NCBI GenBank assembly: GCA_029260695.1
Contig: JAJDCT010000279.1
Span: 1-7,553, forward strand
Direction: 5' to 3'
DNA from: Phycisphaeraceae bacterium
GTDB lineage: Bacteria > Planctomycetota > Phycisphaerae > Phycisphaerales > Phycisphaeraceae
DNA length: 7,553 nucleotides
How positions within the stretch are numbered: position 1 is the first letter of the stretch; the number at the start of each line of letters is the position of its first letter. The notes beneath the pieces are model-generated. The model saw only the letters and a list, made by a program, of their open reading frames with translations, was not told the DNA's origin and did not search any database. Positions 1 to 6,319 of this stretch are shown here, one piece after another. The position numbers were made by a program, and so were the translations under genes.

Positions 1-419
1 ACGGGGTGTTCTCCGGGTATCCTCGCTATCTGATTCGAGATCGTGATTACACAGTCGATTTCCTGTTCTTTGGCCACATCTAGGTATGCTTCAATCTGCT
101 CTCGTTTGAGATCATTGCTACCGGTTTTTACTTCAATCAACGCTGACCACGAGCGTTTTCCGCGTACAACTTGGATAAGACCATCAGGGCGAACATTGCG
201 ACCATCCGCTAATTCAAATGGCACTTCAATGAATGCCTGCAATCGACCTTTGGGGGCCCCATAGGGCTTGACTAGAGTTATTCCAAATTCATCTACGGCG
301 GTTAACACGGCTAAGAGTGCAGATGTGGCTCGGCGCTCCTGTTCTTCGGCATTGCGTATGCCCGAAACAGGGATTAGCCTTGCTGTTTCCCAAGAAGAGC
401 TATCTAGTTCGTTTGGCAC
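1..419 (-). CDS. PD-(D/E)XK nuclease-like protein, N-terminal 139 residues (3' end outside window)
   Basis: The minus-strand frame opens at a GTG (419-417) and runs off the left edge with no stop. The start is supported by an AGGAG Shine-Dalgarno seven bases upstream and an in-frame stop at 503-501. Residues 77-98 carry a PD-(D/E)XK nuclease core: RPDG with Asp79, then a hydrophobic strand with Glu96-Val-Lys98 (LIEVKTG). Helix and strand elements follow (residues 104-131), with Glu65 before the core. From memory this resembles a conserved family of hypothetical proteins of roughly 400 residues, known in actinobacteria, with an N-terminal EEQERRATSALLAV segment and a YPDGLI...EVKTG core; the substrate is unknown. 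Such folds occur in restriction, repair and phage-defence proteins, so a DNA-directed role is inference. The gene is lower in GC than its neighbours and uses ATA, AGG and CTA codons, which suggests horizontal acquisition. Confidence 0.8.
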   Translation of the reverse strand, partial: MPNELDSSSWETARLIPVSGIRNAEEQERRATSALLAVLTAVDEFGITLVKPYGAPKGRLQAFIEVPFELADGRNVRPDGLIQVVRGKRSWSALIEVKTGSNDLKREQIEAYLDVAKEQEIDCVITISNQIARIPGEHP

Positions 420-494
420 CCGGGGGCTCCTTTTGTCTTTATCAAGAATACTGGGAGATTCTTTGACGTCTTGTACAACCTTGGATTGACGTCG

Positions 495-522
495 TTTATA
501 TCAGATGATCCCTCGGGGGCAA
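495..522 (-). promoter_or_regulatory. Candidate sigma70-type promoter for the PD-(D/E)XK gene
   Basis: On the minus strand TTGCCC (522-517) is followed, after 16 bases, by TATAAA (500-495) preceded by TG and one base, an extended -10. Transcription would start near 488, giving a leader of about 70 bases before the GTG at 419. The -35 match is only partial, so this rests mainly on the extended -10. Confidence 0.35.
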
Positions 523-585
523 GGAAATCCTTGTTCTTACGGATACGGCGTGGCGTATTTTTGATAGTGCGTCAATGCTGATTCA

Positions 586-594
586 TGGTAAAAT
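586..594 (+). promoter_or_regulatory. Candidate extended -10 element for amn
   Basis: TG, one base, then TAAAAT (589-594) forms an extended -10 element. A TTGATA lies at 561-566 but 22 bases away, too far for a normal -35. The predicted transcription start, around 600, would lie downstream of the alternative GTG at 598 and upstream of the preferred TTG at 619, so it agrees with the later start. Confidence 0.35.
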
Positions 595-606
595 GCTGTG
601 TTAAGC

Positions 607-621
607 AGGAGCCTCACATTG
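607..621 (+). promoter_or_regulatory. Ribosome binding site that sets the TTG start of amn
   Basis: AGGAG at 607-611 lies seven bases before TTG 619-621. It falls inside the reading frame of the longer GTG-598 alternative, so it argues for initiation at TTG. Confidence 0.65.
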
Positions 622-1422
622 ACCGCACCCACCGACACCCGCGCCCCCCGCCCCGACCGCATCGACATCGCCCGCGACTGGCTCCCCCGGTACACCGGCA
701 TGCCCATCGACGGCTTCGGCGACTACATCCTTCTCACCAACTTCCGCAGCTACCTCCACGCCTTCGCTGACCGGTTCGGTTGCGACATCCAGGGTGAAGA
801 ACGACCCATGCAGGCCGCGACCAATACCAATGGCCTGAGCATGATCAACTTCGGGATCGGATCCGCCAACGCCGCGACCGTCATGGACCTGCTGAGCGCA
901 CGCGCACCCAAGGCCGTATTGTTTTTGGGCAAGTGTGGCGGGCTCAAGCACTCCACCGAGATCGGCCACTTCGTCCTGCCCATCGCCGCGATCCGTGGCG
1001 AAGGCACCAGCGACGACTACTACCCACCTGAAGTTCCCGCGCTGCCGTCGTTCAAGGTCCACAAGTTCGTCTCCGACAAGATCGTTGCGCGTGGTTACGA
1101 GTACCGTACCGGCGTGGTCTTCACCACCAACCGGCGGATGTGGGAGCACGATCAGCGCTTCCTGGATCGGCTGCACGCTACCAGTTCCCTGGCGATCGAC
1201 ATGGAGACCGCCACCGTGTTTATCGTCGGGCACTACAACCAGATCGCCCGCGGCGCTTTGCTGATGGTCTCAGATGTCCCCAACACACCCGAGGGTGTCA
1301 AGACCGAGGCGTCTGACATCAAGGTCACCAGCCAGTGGGCCGGCGTGCACCTGGAACTGGGCATCGAAGCCATGAGTGAGATCAGCGACAAGGGCGAGAT
1401 GATCAAGCACTTCACTTATTAA
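619..1422 (+). CDS. amn: AMP nucleosidase, short form
   Basis: Predicted to hydrolyse AMP to adenine and ribose 5-phosphate (EC 3.2.2.4), a cytoplasmic purine-salvage and energy-balance step. The 267 residues match, nearly end to end, the short AMP nucleosidases of about 260 residues that lack the extra N-terminal domain of E. coli Amn. Nucleoside phosphorylase-fold landmarks are NFGIGSANAATVMDLL (77-92), the glycine loop GKCGGLK (104-110), RGEGTSDDYYPPEVPALP (126-143), TTNRRMWEHD (169-178), the ribose-binding-type Met-Glu in IDMETATVF (193-201), and SDVPNTPEGVKTE (218-230), whose Asp219 is the likely catalytic acid. The C-terminus IKHFTY is typical. I chose TTG 619 because AGGAG (607-611) sits seven bases upstream; a GTG at 598 in the same frame would add seven residues but has no good ribosome site. 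The gene is GC-rich and stands alone. Confidence 0.93.
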   Translation: MTAPTDTRAPRPDRIDIARDWLPRYTGMPIDGFGDYILLTNFRSYLHAFADRFGCDIQGEERPMQAATNTNGLSMINFGIGSANAATVMDLLSARAPKAVLFLGKCGGLKHSTEIGHFVLPIAAIRGEGTSDDYYPPEVPALPSFKVHKFVSDKIVARGYEYRTGVVFTTNRRMWEHDQRFLDRLHATSSLAIDMETATVFIVGHYNQIARGALLMVSDVPNTPEGVKTEASDIKVTSQWAGVHLELGIEAMSEISDKGEMIKHFTY

Positions 1423-1597
1423 AAGCAGTTGAAGTAGCTAGCCGAGCCACAGCGCTAACCACATTAGCCCGCGTGTTTATCTTGGGGGCGGTTCTGATTC
1501 AGGCGGACATATAGAGATTTATCGTAGAATTTCCGTACTTGGATAAACCCCGCGCCATAACCTCAAGCCTGCCCCGACTACCCTCTTGGAGAGGTCT

Positions 1598-2812
1598 ATG
1601 CAGATCGCCACACTGATATTCGGCGCAGGTTCGATCGGGCCTTTCGCTTCAAGAGCCTTTGTCCCGGCGTTCATCACCGCCATGATGATGCGCTTCACGC
1701 CTCAGTATGTGTCGTTTATCTCAGACGACATGGTAGCCGTCGCTGCCGACGCGCCGGGCTGGTTTACAAGCGATATCTGCTTACTCATCCTGGGTCTGCT
1801 CTCCGCGCTGGAAATCGCCGCAACCAAGAGCCCGGACATCCGTGCCGTCTTCCAGGAAGTCGACAAATACATCAAACCCATCGTGGCGGTCATCACCTAC
1901 ATGGGGATCGCCAGCATCCAAGACATCGGCTTCGTGCAGGAGGCGACGCAGCAGGCCGGTTTCGCTGACTCACTCCCGGCCTTGATGATCGGCCTCGGCG
2001 TCTTCTGGTTGGGTACGCTCCGCTCGGGTGTGTTGGGCTTCTTCATCGACGCTGACGAAGACGACGATGTCGGTGTTCAAGGCTTATTCAGTTGGGCTGA
2101 AGATGTCTGGGCGCTGAGTGGGCCGATCCTGTTGATCCTCTTCCCGATCGTCATGCTCGTGTTGATCGGCATCGTCGCCGGCATCCTGGTCCTGGCACGC
2201 AAGCGAGCTGAGGCCAAGGAAGAAAGATCCAAGATCGCCTGCACGAACTGTGGTGAGATGATCTACGGATCAGCCGTGCAGTGCTTCGCCTGCAAGACCC
2301 CGACCGCTGTACCCCGCTCAATCAGTTTCATGGGCCGGTCCTTAGACGACCCCACACCCGACCCGCAGGCACACCCTTACAAGCTGGTCGAGAAAAAACA
2401 CTGCCCGGTCTGCGCGACACGATTCGAAACACGAGTCATCCACCAGACGTGTGGAGCCTGTGGTCACGAGCTTTTCAAGGATCCCGAATTCGCCAACGTC
2501 TATCTCGCACGCAGCGACGCCAGGCTCCCGATCGTGCTGGTGGTGTCAGCCCTATTCAGCTTGACCCCCGTCGTGGGTCTGATCCCCGGCGTGATCTATT
2601 ACCGGATGACCCTGATTTCGCCGCTTAGAAAATACATCCCACGCTCAAGGGCTTTCCTCCTGCGCTGGGGGGTCCGCATCCTCTTTTTCTTCCTGATCAT
2701 GTTCCAGTGGGTCCCGGTCGCCGGCGGCCTGGTTGTCCCGATCATGGCCTTGGTGAATTACACCGTTTACCGCTCCGCGTTCAAGGCGATGCTCAGCCTC
2801 GAAGCTGAATAA
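1598..2812 (+). CDS. Multi-pass membrane protein with two zinc-ribbon motifs (DUF4126-like N-terminus)
   Basis: This is a 404-residue inner-membrane protein of unknown function. Hydrophobic stretches occur at about 5-32, 58-74, 93-110, 127-149 and 174-200. A soluble segment follows, then two more hydrophobic blocks at about 308-336 and 358-392. The soluble part carries two four-cysteine zinc-ribbon motifs: C215/C218 with C229/C232, and C269/C272 with C285/C288. The N-terminal half, with LLSALEIAATKSPDI followed by KPIVAV, recalls DUF4126 membrane proteins; that match is tentative. An acidic loop (DADEDDD, 151-157) precedes the fifth hydrophobic stretch. A basic run RKRAEAKEER at 201-210 after that stretch suggests the ribbons are cytoplasmic. 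ATG 1598 is preferred: GGAG at 1588-1591 lies six bases upstream. An in-frame TTG at 1586 would overlap that site. No partner gene lies in the same transcript. Confidence 0.8.
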   Translation: MQIATLIFGAGSIGPFASRAFVPAFITAMMMRFTPQYVSFISDDMVAVAADAPGWFTSDICLLILGLLSALEIAATKSPDIRAVFQEVDKYIKPIVAVITYMGIASIQDIGFVQEATQQAGFADSLPALMIGLGVFWLGTLRSGVLGFFIDADEDDDVGVQGLFSWAEDVWALSGPILLILFPIVMLVLIGIVAGILVLARKRAEAKEERSKIACTNCGEMIYGSAVQCFACKTPTAVPRSISFMGRSLDDPTPDPQAHPYKLVEKKHCPVCATRFETRVIHQTCGACGHELFKDPEFANVYLARSDARLPIVLVVSALFSLTPVVGLIPGVIYYRMTLISPLRKYIPRSRAFLLRWGVRILFFFLIMFQWVPVAGGLVVPIMALVNYTVYRSAFKAMLSLEAE

Positions 2813-2840
2813 GTGTCACGTAAACGCAGCGACGTGACAC
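2813..2840. terminator. Perfect 9-bp inverted repeat between convergent genes, probable bidirectional terminator
   Basis: GTGTCACGT (2813-2821) and ACGTGACAC (2832-2840) are exact reverse complements around a 10-base loop. The hairpin begins immediately after the TAA at 2810-2812 and lies before the end of the convergent nitroreductase gene (2886). No T-run follows on either side, so it is not a classical intrinsic terminator. A transcript-end stabiliser or a dyad protein site is possible. Confidence 0.55.
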
Positions 2841-2885
2841 GCCTGCTATCACTCAAATGCGGTGCCAGCATGAACACACGATAAC

Positions 2886-3629
2886 TTAACGCAGATGCCT
2901 CTCATGCCATCTTTCGTTATGCACCAGTGACGCCAGCGGCAAACGTGTCTTGGTAAGGTCGGTCTTCGCCGCATACCCCACCGGCACAACCAGCATCGGC
3001 TCCATCCCACGCGGTAAACCCAACACGCGCCGGACCCCACGGGTGTCGAATCCCTCCATCGGGCAGGTCGCCAAGCCGCCAGCCTGTGCGGCGAGCATGA
3101 AGTTCATCGCACTAAGCCCCACCTGTTTCGCAAGCCAGTACCGACGATGAACCGCCGGCATACTCGGAACCGCCGCGAACCACCCCATCAACGGCGCAAG
3201 CGTCGCCTTCCAGAGCCAACCCAAGCCCGCCGGCCCGGTCGAAAACGCCAGCGGCACATACCTGCGCAACAGCCGCTCGTATTCCGAGTTGACCGCCCCG
3301 GCCTCAAGGTCCATTGACAGAACACCATCAAAGTGATGCTTCACCACATCGCGGTCCCCAACAAACACCACCGCCGCCGACGCATCGCTGACCTGCCGCT
3401 GATCCATACACGCCTGACGGAGCGCCGCCTTCTGGTCGGGATCGGTCACCACCACAAAATGCACCGGTTGGAGGTTGTACCCGCTGGGTGCCCACCTCGC
3501 CGCTTCGAGTAGCTGCTCGATCACTCCCGCCGGTAACACACCTTGATCGGCAAAATCCCTGACCGAACGCCGGGACTTAGCAAGCTCCAAAAACGCCTTG
3601 AGGTCGTCTGTTTCCATGCGGCAGATCAT
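2886..3629 (-). CDS. Nitroreductase-family FMN oxidoreductase
   Basis: This is a cytoplasmic flavin oxidoreductase of the nitroreductase family, expected to use FMN and NAD(P)H; the physiological substrate cannot be read from the sequence. Family marks, numbered from the upstream ATG: SRRSVRDF at 19-26 (FMN phosphate-binding arginines), AARWAPSGYNLQPVHFVVV at 43-61, the domain-swapped helix region LSAMNFMLAAQAGGLATCPMEGFD at 172-195, and a C-terminal strand MLVVPVGYA (212-220). Length is 247 residues, or 243 from the second ATG at 3617. Neither start has a clear Shine-Dalgarno; the second places RRSVRDF at a more usual distance from the N-terminus. Residues about 100-168 form a longer, tryptophan-rich connector (GLGWLW, LMGWF) than in minimal members. 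It is divergent from the FIST gene and convergent with the membrane-protein gene. Confidence 0.88.
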   Translation of the reverse strand: MICRMETDDLKAFLELAKSRRSVRDFADQGVLPAGVIEQLLEAARWAPSGYNLQPVHFVVVTDPDQKAALRQACMDQRQVSDASAAVVFVGDRDVVKHHFDGVLSMDLEAGAVNSEYERLLRRYVPLAFSTGPAGLGWLWKATLAPLMGWFAAVPSMPAVHRRYWLAKQVGLSAMNFMLAAQAGGLATCPMEGFDTRGVRRVLGLPRGMEPMLVVPVGYAAKTDLTKTRLPLASLVHNERWHERHLR

Positions 3630-3650
3630 AACCGAAGGCTGCGGTCTTGG

Positions 3651-3664
3651 ATCGTGGGCACGAT
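3651..3664. promoter_or_regulatory. 14-bp palindrome in the nitroreductase/FIST divergent intergenic region
   Basis: ATCGTG (3651-3656) and CACGAT (3659-3664) are exact inverted arms around a two-base GG centre, 22 bases upstream of the outer nitroreductase start. Its size and location fit a dimeric regulator operator, but no regulator gene is in the window and a 6-bp arm can occur by chance. Confidence 0.3.
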
Positions 3665-3721
3665 GTGATGATTCACTGATAAACCCGCTTGATAACGTGT
3701 AGGGCCATGCCGGCGGCGCGG

Positions 3722-3727
3722 TATGAT
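3722..3727 (+). promoter_or_regulatory. Candidate -10 element upstream of the FIST gene
   Basis: TATGAT matches the sigma70 -10 consensus at five of six bases and would give a leader of about 50 bases before ATG 3786. No convincing -35 is found at 16-18 bases; TTGATA at 3689-3694 is 27 bases away. Confidence 0.3.
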
Positions 3728-3785
3728 AGTCTCGTGTTAGTTACGGAGTCTCTGCGCACCGTTGCCGACCACACAGGAGTTCTCG

Positions 3786-5048
3786 ATGAGTACCAGCCCG
3801 ACCGAGCGCCTTAGGTTCGCCTCGGCGATGAGCGATTTGCCTGACACTGCCGACGCGCAGGGTGAGGTCCTGGATTCATTGCGGCAGCGCCTCGGCGAAT
3901 CCACCGCAGACCTGGTCGTGGTCTTCGCTACCATGCACCACCATGCGGGCTTCAAGCAGATCTGCAAAGAAATCCAGGCGGCGTTTGGCCCCAGGGTGAT
4001 TCTCGGAGGCACATGTTCCGGGGTGATTGGCGTCAGGCACGAAATGCAGGATGGCCCCGGGCTGTCGGTGTTGGCAGGGGTGATGCCCGGCGCGGCGTTA
4101 CGGGGCTTTAGTTACGAGCAGTTCGATTGGCCGGCTGTGCTTGACTCGCCATCGACACTGCGAGACACGATCAAACTCGATGACGGGAGCGCGGCATCTA
4201 ATGAGGGGCAAGGACGTGATACCAAGCCCCGTGCGATCCTGCTTCTGGCAGACCCGTTCAGCACACCGATGGTCAAGCTGCTTCCCGCATTCACCGCCGC
4301 GTTCGGCCCGGTGCCCGTCTTTGGCGGGATGGCCAGCGGCGCCTCAGAGTCCGGGCACAACCGCCTGATCCTCAACGACGCAGTGATGAGCGAGGGGGCG
4401 GTCGGAGTCGCGATCGGCGGCAACGTCGACGTGCAGACCACCGTCAGTCAGGGCTGCCGCGCGATCGGTGACCCCATGGTCATTACCAAAAGCCACCGGC
4501 ACATTGTCCAGGAACTCGGCGGTATCAAACCACTCTTAGCCCTACGGCAGATTGCCGCCCGGTTAGATCCCGCCGACCGGCACCTGCTTGAAACCAACGG
4601 CCTGCACGTCGGACGGGTCATCAACGAGTACAAATCACGCTTCGGACGCGGTGACTTCCTGATCAGGGCGATGGTCGGCGTCGATCCCGACGAGGGCTAC
4701 ATCGCCATCGGCGACACACGCGTCCGCACCGGACAGACGATCCAGTTCCACATCCGTGACGCACAGAGCGCCGCAGACGACTTCAAGATGATGCTCACCG
4801 CCCAGAAGGTCCACGGCGACGCGCAAGGTGCCTTGCTCTTTAGCTGTTCTGGGCGGGGCGAACACCTGTTTGACTATCCCCACGCGGACGCATCCATGGT
4901 GTACGACGCGCTGGGTAACACACCCCTGGCCGGATTCTTCTGTGCCGGGGAGATCGGACCCGTCGGCGATCAGAACCACATCCACGGCCACACCGCCTGC
5001 CTCGCCGTGTTTCGAGAAGGCCATCAAGATTACGACATCAGCGGCTAA
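3786..5048 (+). CDS. FIST N and FIST C domain sensory protein
   Basis: A 420-residue cytoplasmic protein with no signal peptide or membrane segment. The FIST N domain covers about residues 25-235, with LVVVFATMHHH (43-53), ILGGTCSGVIG (72-82), VFGGMASG (178-185) and GAVGVAI (204-210). The FIST C domain covers about 240-410, with TNGLHVGRVINEY (270-282), ALLFSCSGRGEHLF (349-362) and the signature GFFCAGEIGPVG followed by NHIHGHTACLAVF (383-409). FIST domains are proposed small-ligand sensing modules, possibly for amino acids, and often occur with histidine kinase, GGDEF or methyl-accepting output domains. Here no output domain is fused and no signalling gene adjoins, so the partner is unknown. 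GGAG at 3776-3779 lies six bases before ATG 3786; a TTG at 3762 has no such support. It converges with the secreted-protein gene, 15 bases between stops. Confidence 0.9.
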   Translation: MSTSPTERLRFASAMSDLPDTADAQGEVLDSLRQRLGESTADLVVVFATMHHHAGFKQICKEIQAAFGPRVILGGTCSGVIGVRHEMQDGPGLSVLAGVMPGAALRGFSYEQFDWPAVLDSPSTLRDTIKLDDGSAASNEGQGRDTKPRAILLLADPFSTPMVKLLPAFTAAFGPVPVFGGMASGASESGHNRLILNDAVMSEGAVGVAIGGNVDVQTTVSQGCRAIGDPMVITKSHRHIVQELGGIKPLLALRQIAARLDPADRHLLETNGLHVGRVINEYKSRFGRGDFLIRAMVGVDPDEGYIAIGDTRVRTGQTIQFHIRDAQSAADDFKMMLTAQKVHGDAQGALLFSCSGRGEHLFDYPHADASMVYDALGNTPLAGFFCAGEIGPVGDQNHIHGHTACLAVFREGHQDYDISG

Positions 5049-5050
5049 CC

Positions 5051-5078
5051 AAGGCCACTGGGCTCAGCCAGGTGGCTT
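5051..5078. terminator. Bulged hairpin across the convergent FIST / secreted-protein junction
   Basis: CCACTGG (5055-5061) pairs with CCAGGTGG (5068-5075), leaving one bulged G and a six-base loop. G5054-C5076, a G-T wobble and an A-T pair extend the stem outward. It overlaps the last codons and stop of the minus-strand gene and fills most of the gap after the FIST stop. No T-run follows, so its use as a bidirectional terminator is inferred from position. Confidence 0.35.
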
Positions 5079-6086
5079 GCCCGTGTCCTCAGATACGTCT
5101 TGCTCAATATCAGGCCCGTATTTAAGCGACTTCACGAACGTATCCAACACAACTTGATCGGATTCTTCGAAAGGAAATTTTGAAATGTGGACGTCTATCC
5201 ACGCACGCTTGTGTTCAAAGTAGAGGTTGAGATTGGGGATATCGAATTGATTCCCCTCAAGCTCTCCCCGTATCCGGTACGAGACAACGACTCTTTCATC
5301 TTCCTGTCTGGTTACGACGGTAGACTGATCGACCATGGGATTCTGTTGGCTCTGTTCCCAATAGAAATCCGCGCAGGCCTTGTGACCCTGCTTGCGGCCT
5401 TTCCTGGCTTTAACAAAGACCGACACCGTAAAGCCGTCTCTCGAGGTACCGATATAGGTGTATCCCTTCCTGGTTGGGCCACTCTTGATACGAAACAAGG
5501 GGGGTGTCTCAAACAGGATCTTCAAGTCCTGGGCCGGGGCCAAGACAGCGGTCGGCCCGGGAACCGCATCATGGAAATCTAATGATGTGACGATTGATAT
5601 CGCTTCCTGGTAAAGCGGCGCGTCAAGAGAATTGGCCAACACAGTGAAATGCGCCATGGAGTTGCTGAACACTACTAAACCGGACGTTGCAAATTTCCAA
5701 TTGCCAGGGACATCGGCTTTGCCTACCAATGAAGCCTCTTCAAAGGTGGCGTGACTCCCGGTCAGCCCTTTTAGATGAACCAACGGCGGTTCCTTTACGA
5801 CGGCGCCCGTGGTGTATATCTGTGTCATTTCTCTCACAAGCACATCGACGGAATCTTGTGTGAGCGGTGGTGTGTCCGCACCGAGTGGGACGGCTGTAAG
5901 CAGAAGACGGAGGTCTTCCTTTAAGAGCTTGACATTCGTGTCTTTCCGGTGATACGTCCACCCCGGTGGGATCACATAAGCAAGCTCCTTGGAACCGGCT
6001 AAGGGCATGGATTCCGAGCACACGGCTGTCGTGAGAAGTAGTGGCGTCACAATAATCAGTAGATAACGCAGGCTTGTAGGTGTCAT
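5064..6086 (-). CDS. Secreted or envelope protein with two apparently duplicated alpha/beta domains, function unknown
   Basis: I do not recognise a named family. The 340-residue protein starts with a hydrophobic export signal (residues 5-22, YLLIIVTPLLLTTAV). Cys23 follows, but TAV-Cys is a poor lipobox, so a lipoprotein is only possible. Two domains of similar size follow, about 35-172 and 188-323. Each opens with an aromatic, proline-containing strand (VIPPGWTYHR; FETPPLFRIK) and ends in a helix-strand (LYQEAISIVTSLDF; DQVVLDTFVKSLKY), suggesting an internal duplication. The pattern recalls PsbP/DcrB-like envelope domains; this is a visual judgement. The acidic tail (DIEQDVSEDTG) is probably disordered. 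The frame stays open 83 codons further upstream, overlapping the divergent DUF2784 gene. ATG 6086 is chosen because it heads the signal peptide; its ribosome site (GGGGAAAG) is weak. GC content looks lower than in the flanking FIST gene. Confidence 0.72.
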   Translation of the reverse strand: MTPTSLRYLLIIVTPLLLTTAVCSESMPLAGSKELAYVIPPGWTYHRKDTNVKLLKEDLRLLLTAVPLGADTPPLTQDSVDVLVREMTQIYTTGAVVKEPPLVHLKGLTGSHATFEEASLVGKADVPGNWKFATSGLVVFSNSMAHFTVLANSLDAPLYQEAISIVTSLDFHDAVPGPTAVLAPAQDLKILFETPPLFRIKSGPTRKGYTYIGTSRDGFTVSVFVKARKGRKQGHKACADFYWEQSQQNPMVDQSTVVTRQEDERVVVSYRIRGELEGNQFDIPNLNLYFEHKRAWIDVHISKFPFEESDQVVLDTFVKSLKYGPDIEQDVSEDTGKPPG

Positions 6087-6180
6087 CTGTATTCTTTCCC
6101 CAATATCTGGTGAACAGGCCGCTGTTGAAGCCATGCAAATTAGAGTTGGTTCGGTCACACCGCCGAGCATCCGGGACATG

Positions 6181-6189
6181 AGTATATCA
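6181..6189 (-). promoter_or_regulatory. Candidate extended -10 element for the secreted-protein gene
   Basis: On the minus strand TG, one base, then TATACT (6186-6181) forms a good extended -10. No clear -35 stands upstream. It would give a leader of roughly 88 bases before ATG 6086, and lies inside the longer open frame, favouring the shorter start. Confidence 0.35.
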
Positions 6190-6251
6190 GCAGCTTTAAG
6201 CAACCACCCCAATCCAGATAGCCTGGCCCGGAGGCTAATCCTCGTGGGTAG

Positions 6252-6281
6252 TTGATAACATAGGAGACAGTTGCGTATACC
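6252..6281 (+). promoter_or_regulatory. Candidate sigma70-type promoter for the DUF2784 gene
   Basis: TTGATA (6252-6257, five of six consensus bases) and TATACC (6276-6281, four of six) are separated by 18 bases. Transcription would start near 6288, about 30 bases before ATG 6320. Confidence 0.4.
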
Positions 6282-6319
6282 TGGTTCAACGGACCGACAC
6301 CTGATACCCGAGCCTCTTG

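Noticed and set aside
43..489. Two plus-strand open frames of 73 codons each across the left edge
   Set aside because: They are antisense to the PD-(D/E)XK frame, which has a ribosome site and a recognisable nuclease core; their translations resemble nothing.
601..1233. 210-codon minus-strand open frame opposite amn
   Set aside because: It is a shadow of the strongly conserved amn gene in GC-rich DNA, with Val/Gly/Asp-rich low-complexity translation.
1454..1468. GCTAA / TTAGC inverted repeat after amn
   Set aside because: Only a 5-bp stem with a five-base loop and no T-run; expected by chance. The rest of 1423-1597 shows no convincing promoter or RNA either.
5740..6138. 132-codon minus-strand frame overlapping the secreted-protein gene
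   Set aside because: It is out of frame with the signal peptide-bearing gene, and its translation is Arg/His/Cys-rich without domain-like pattern.
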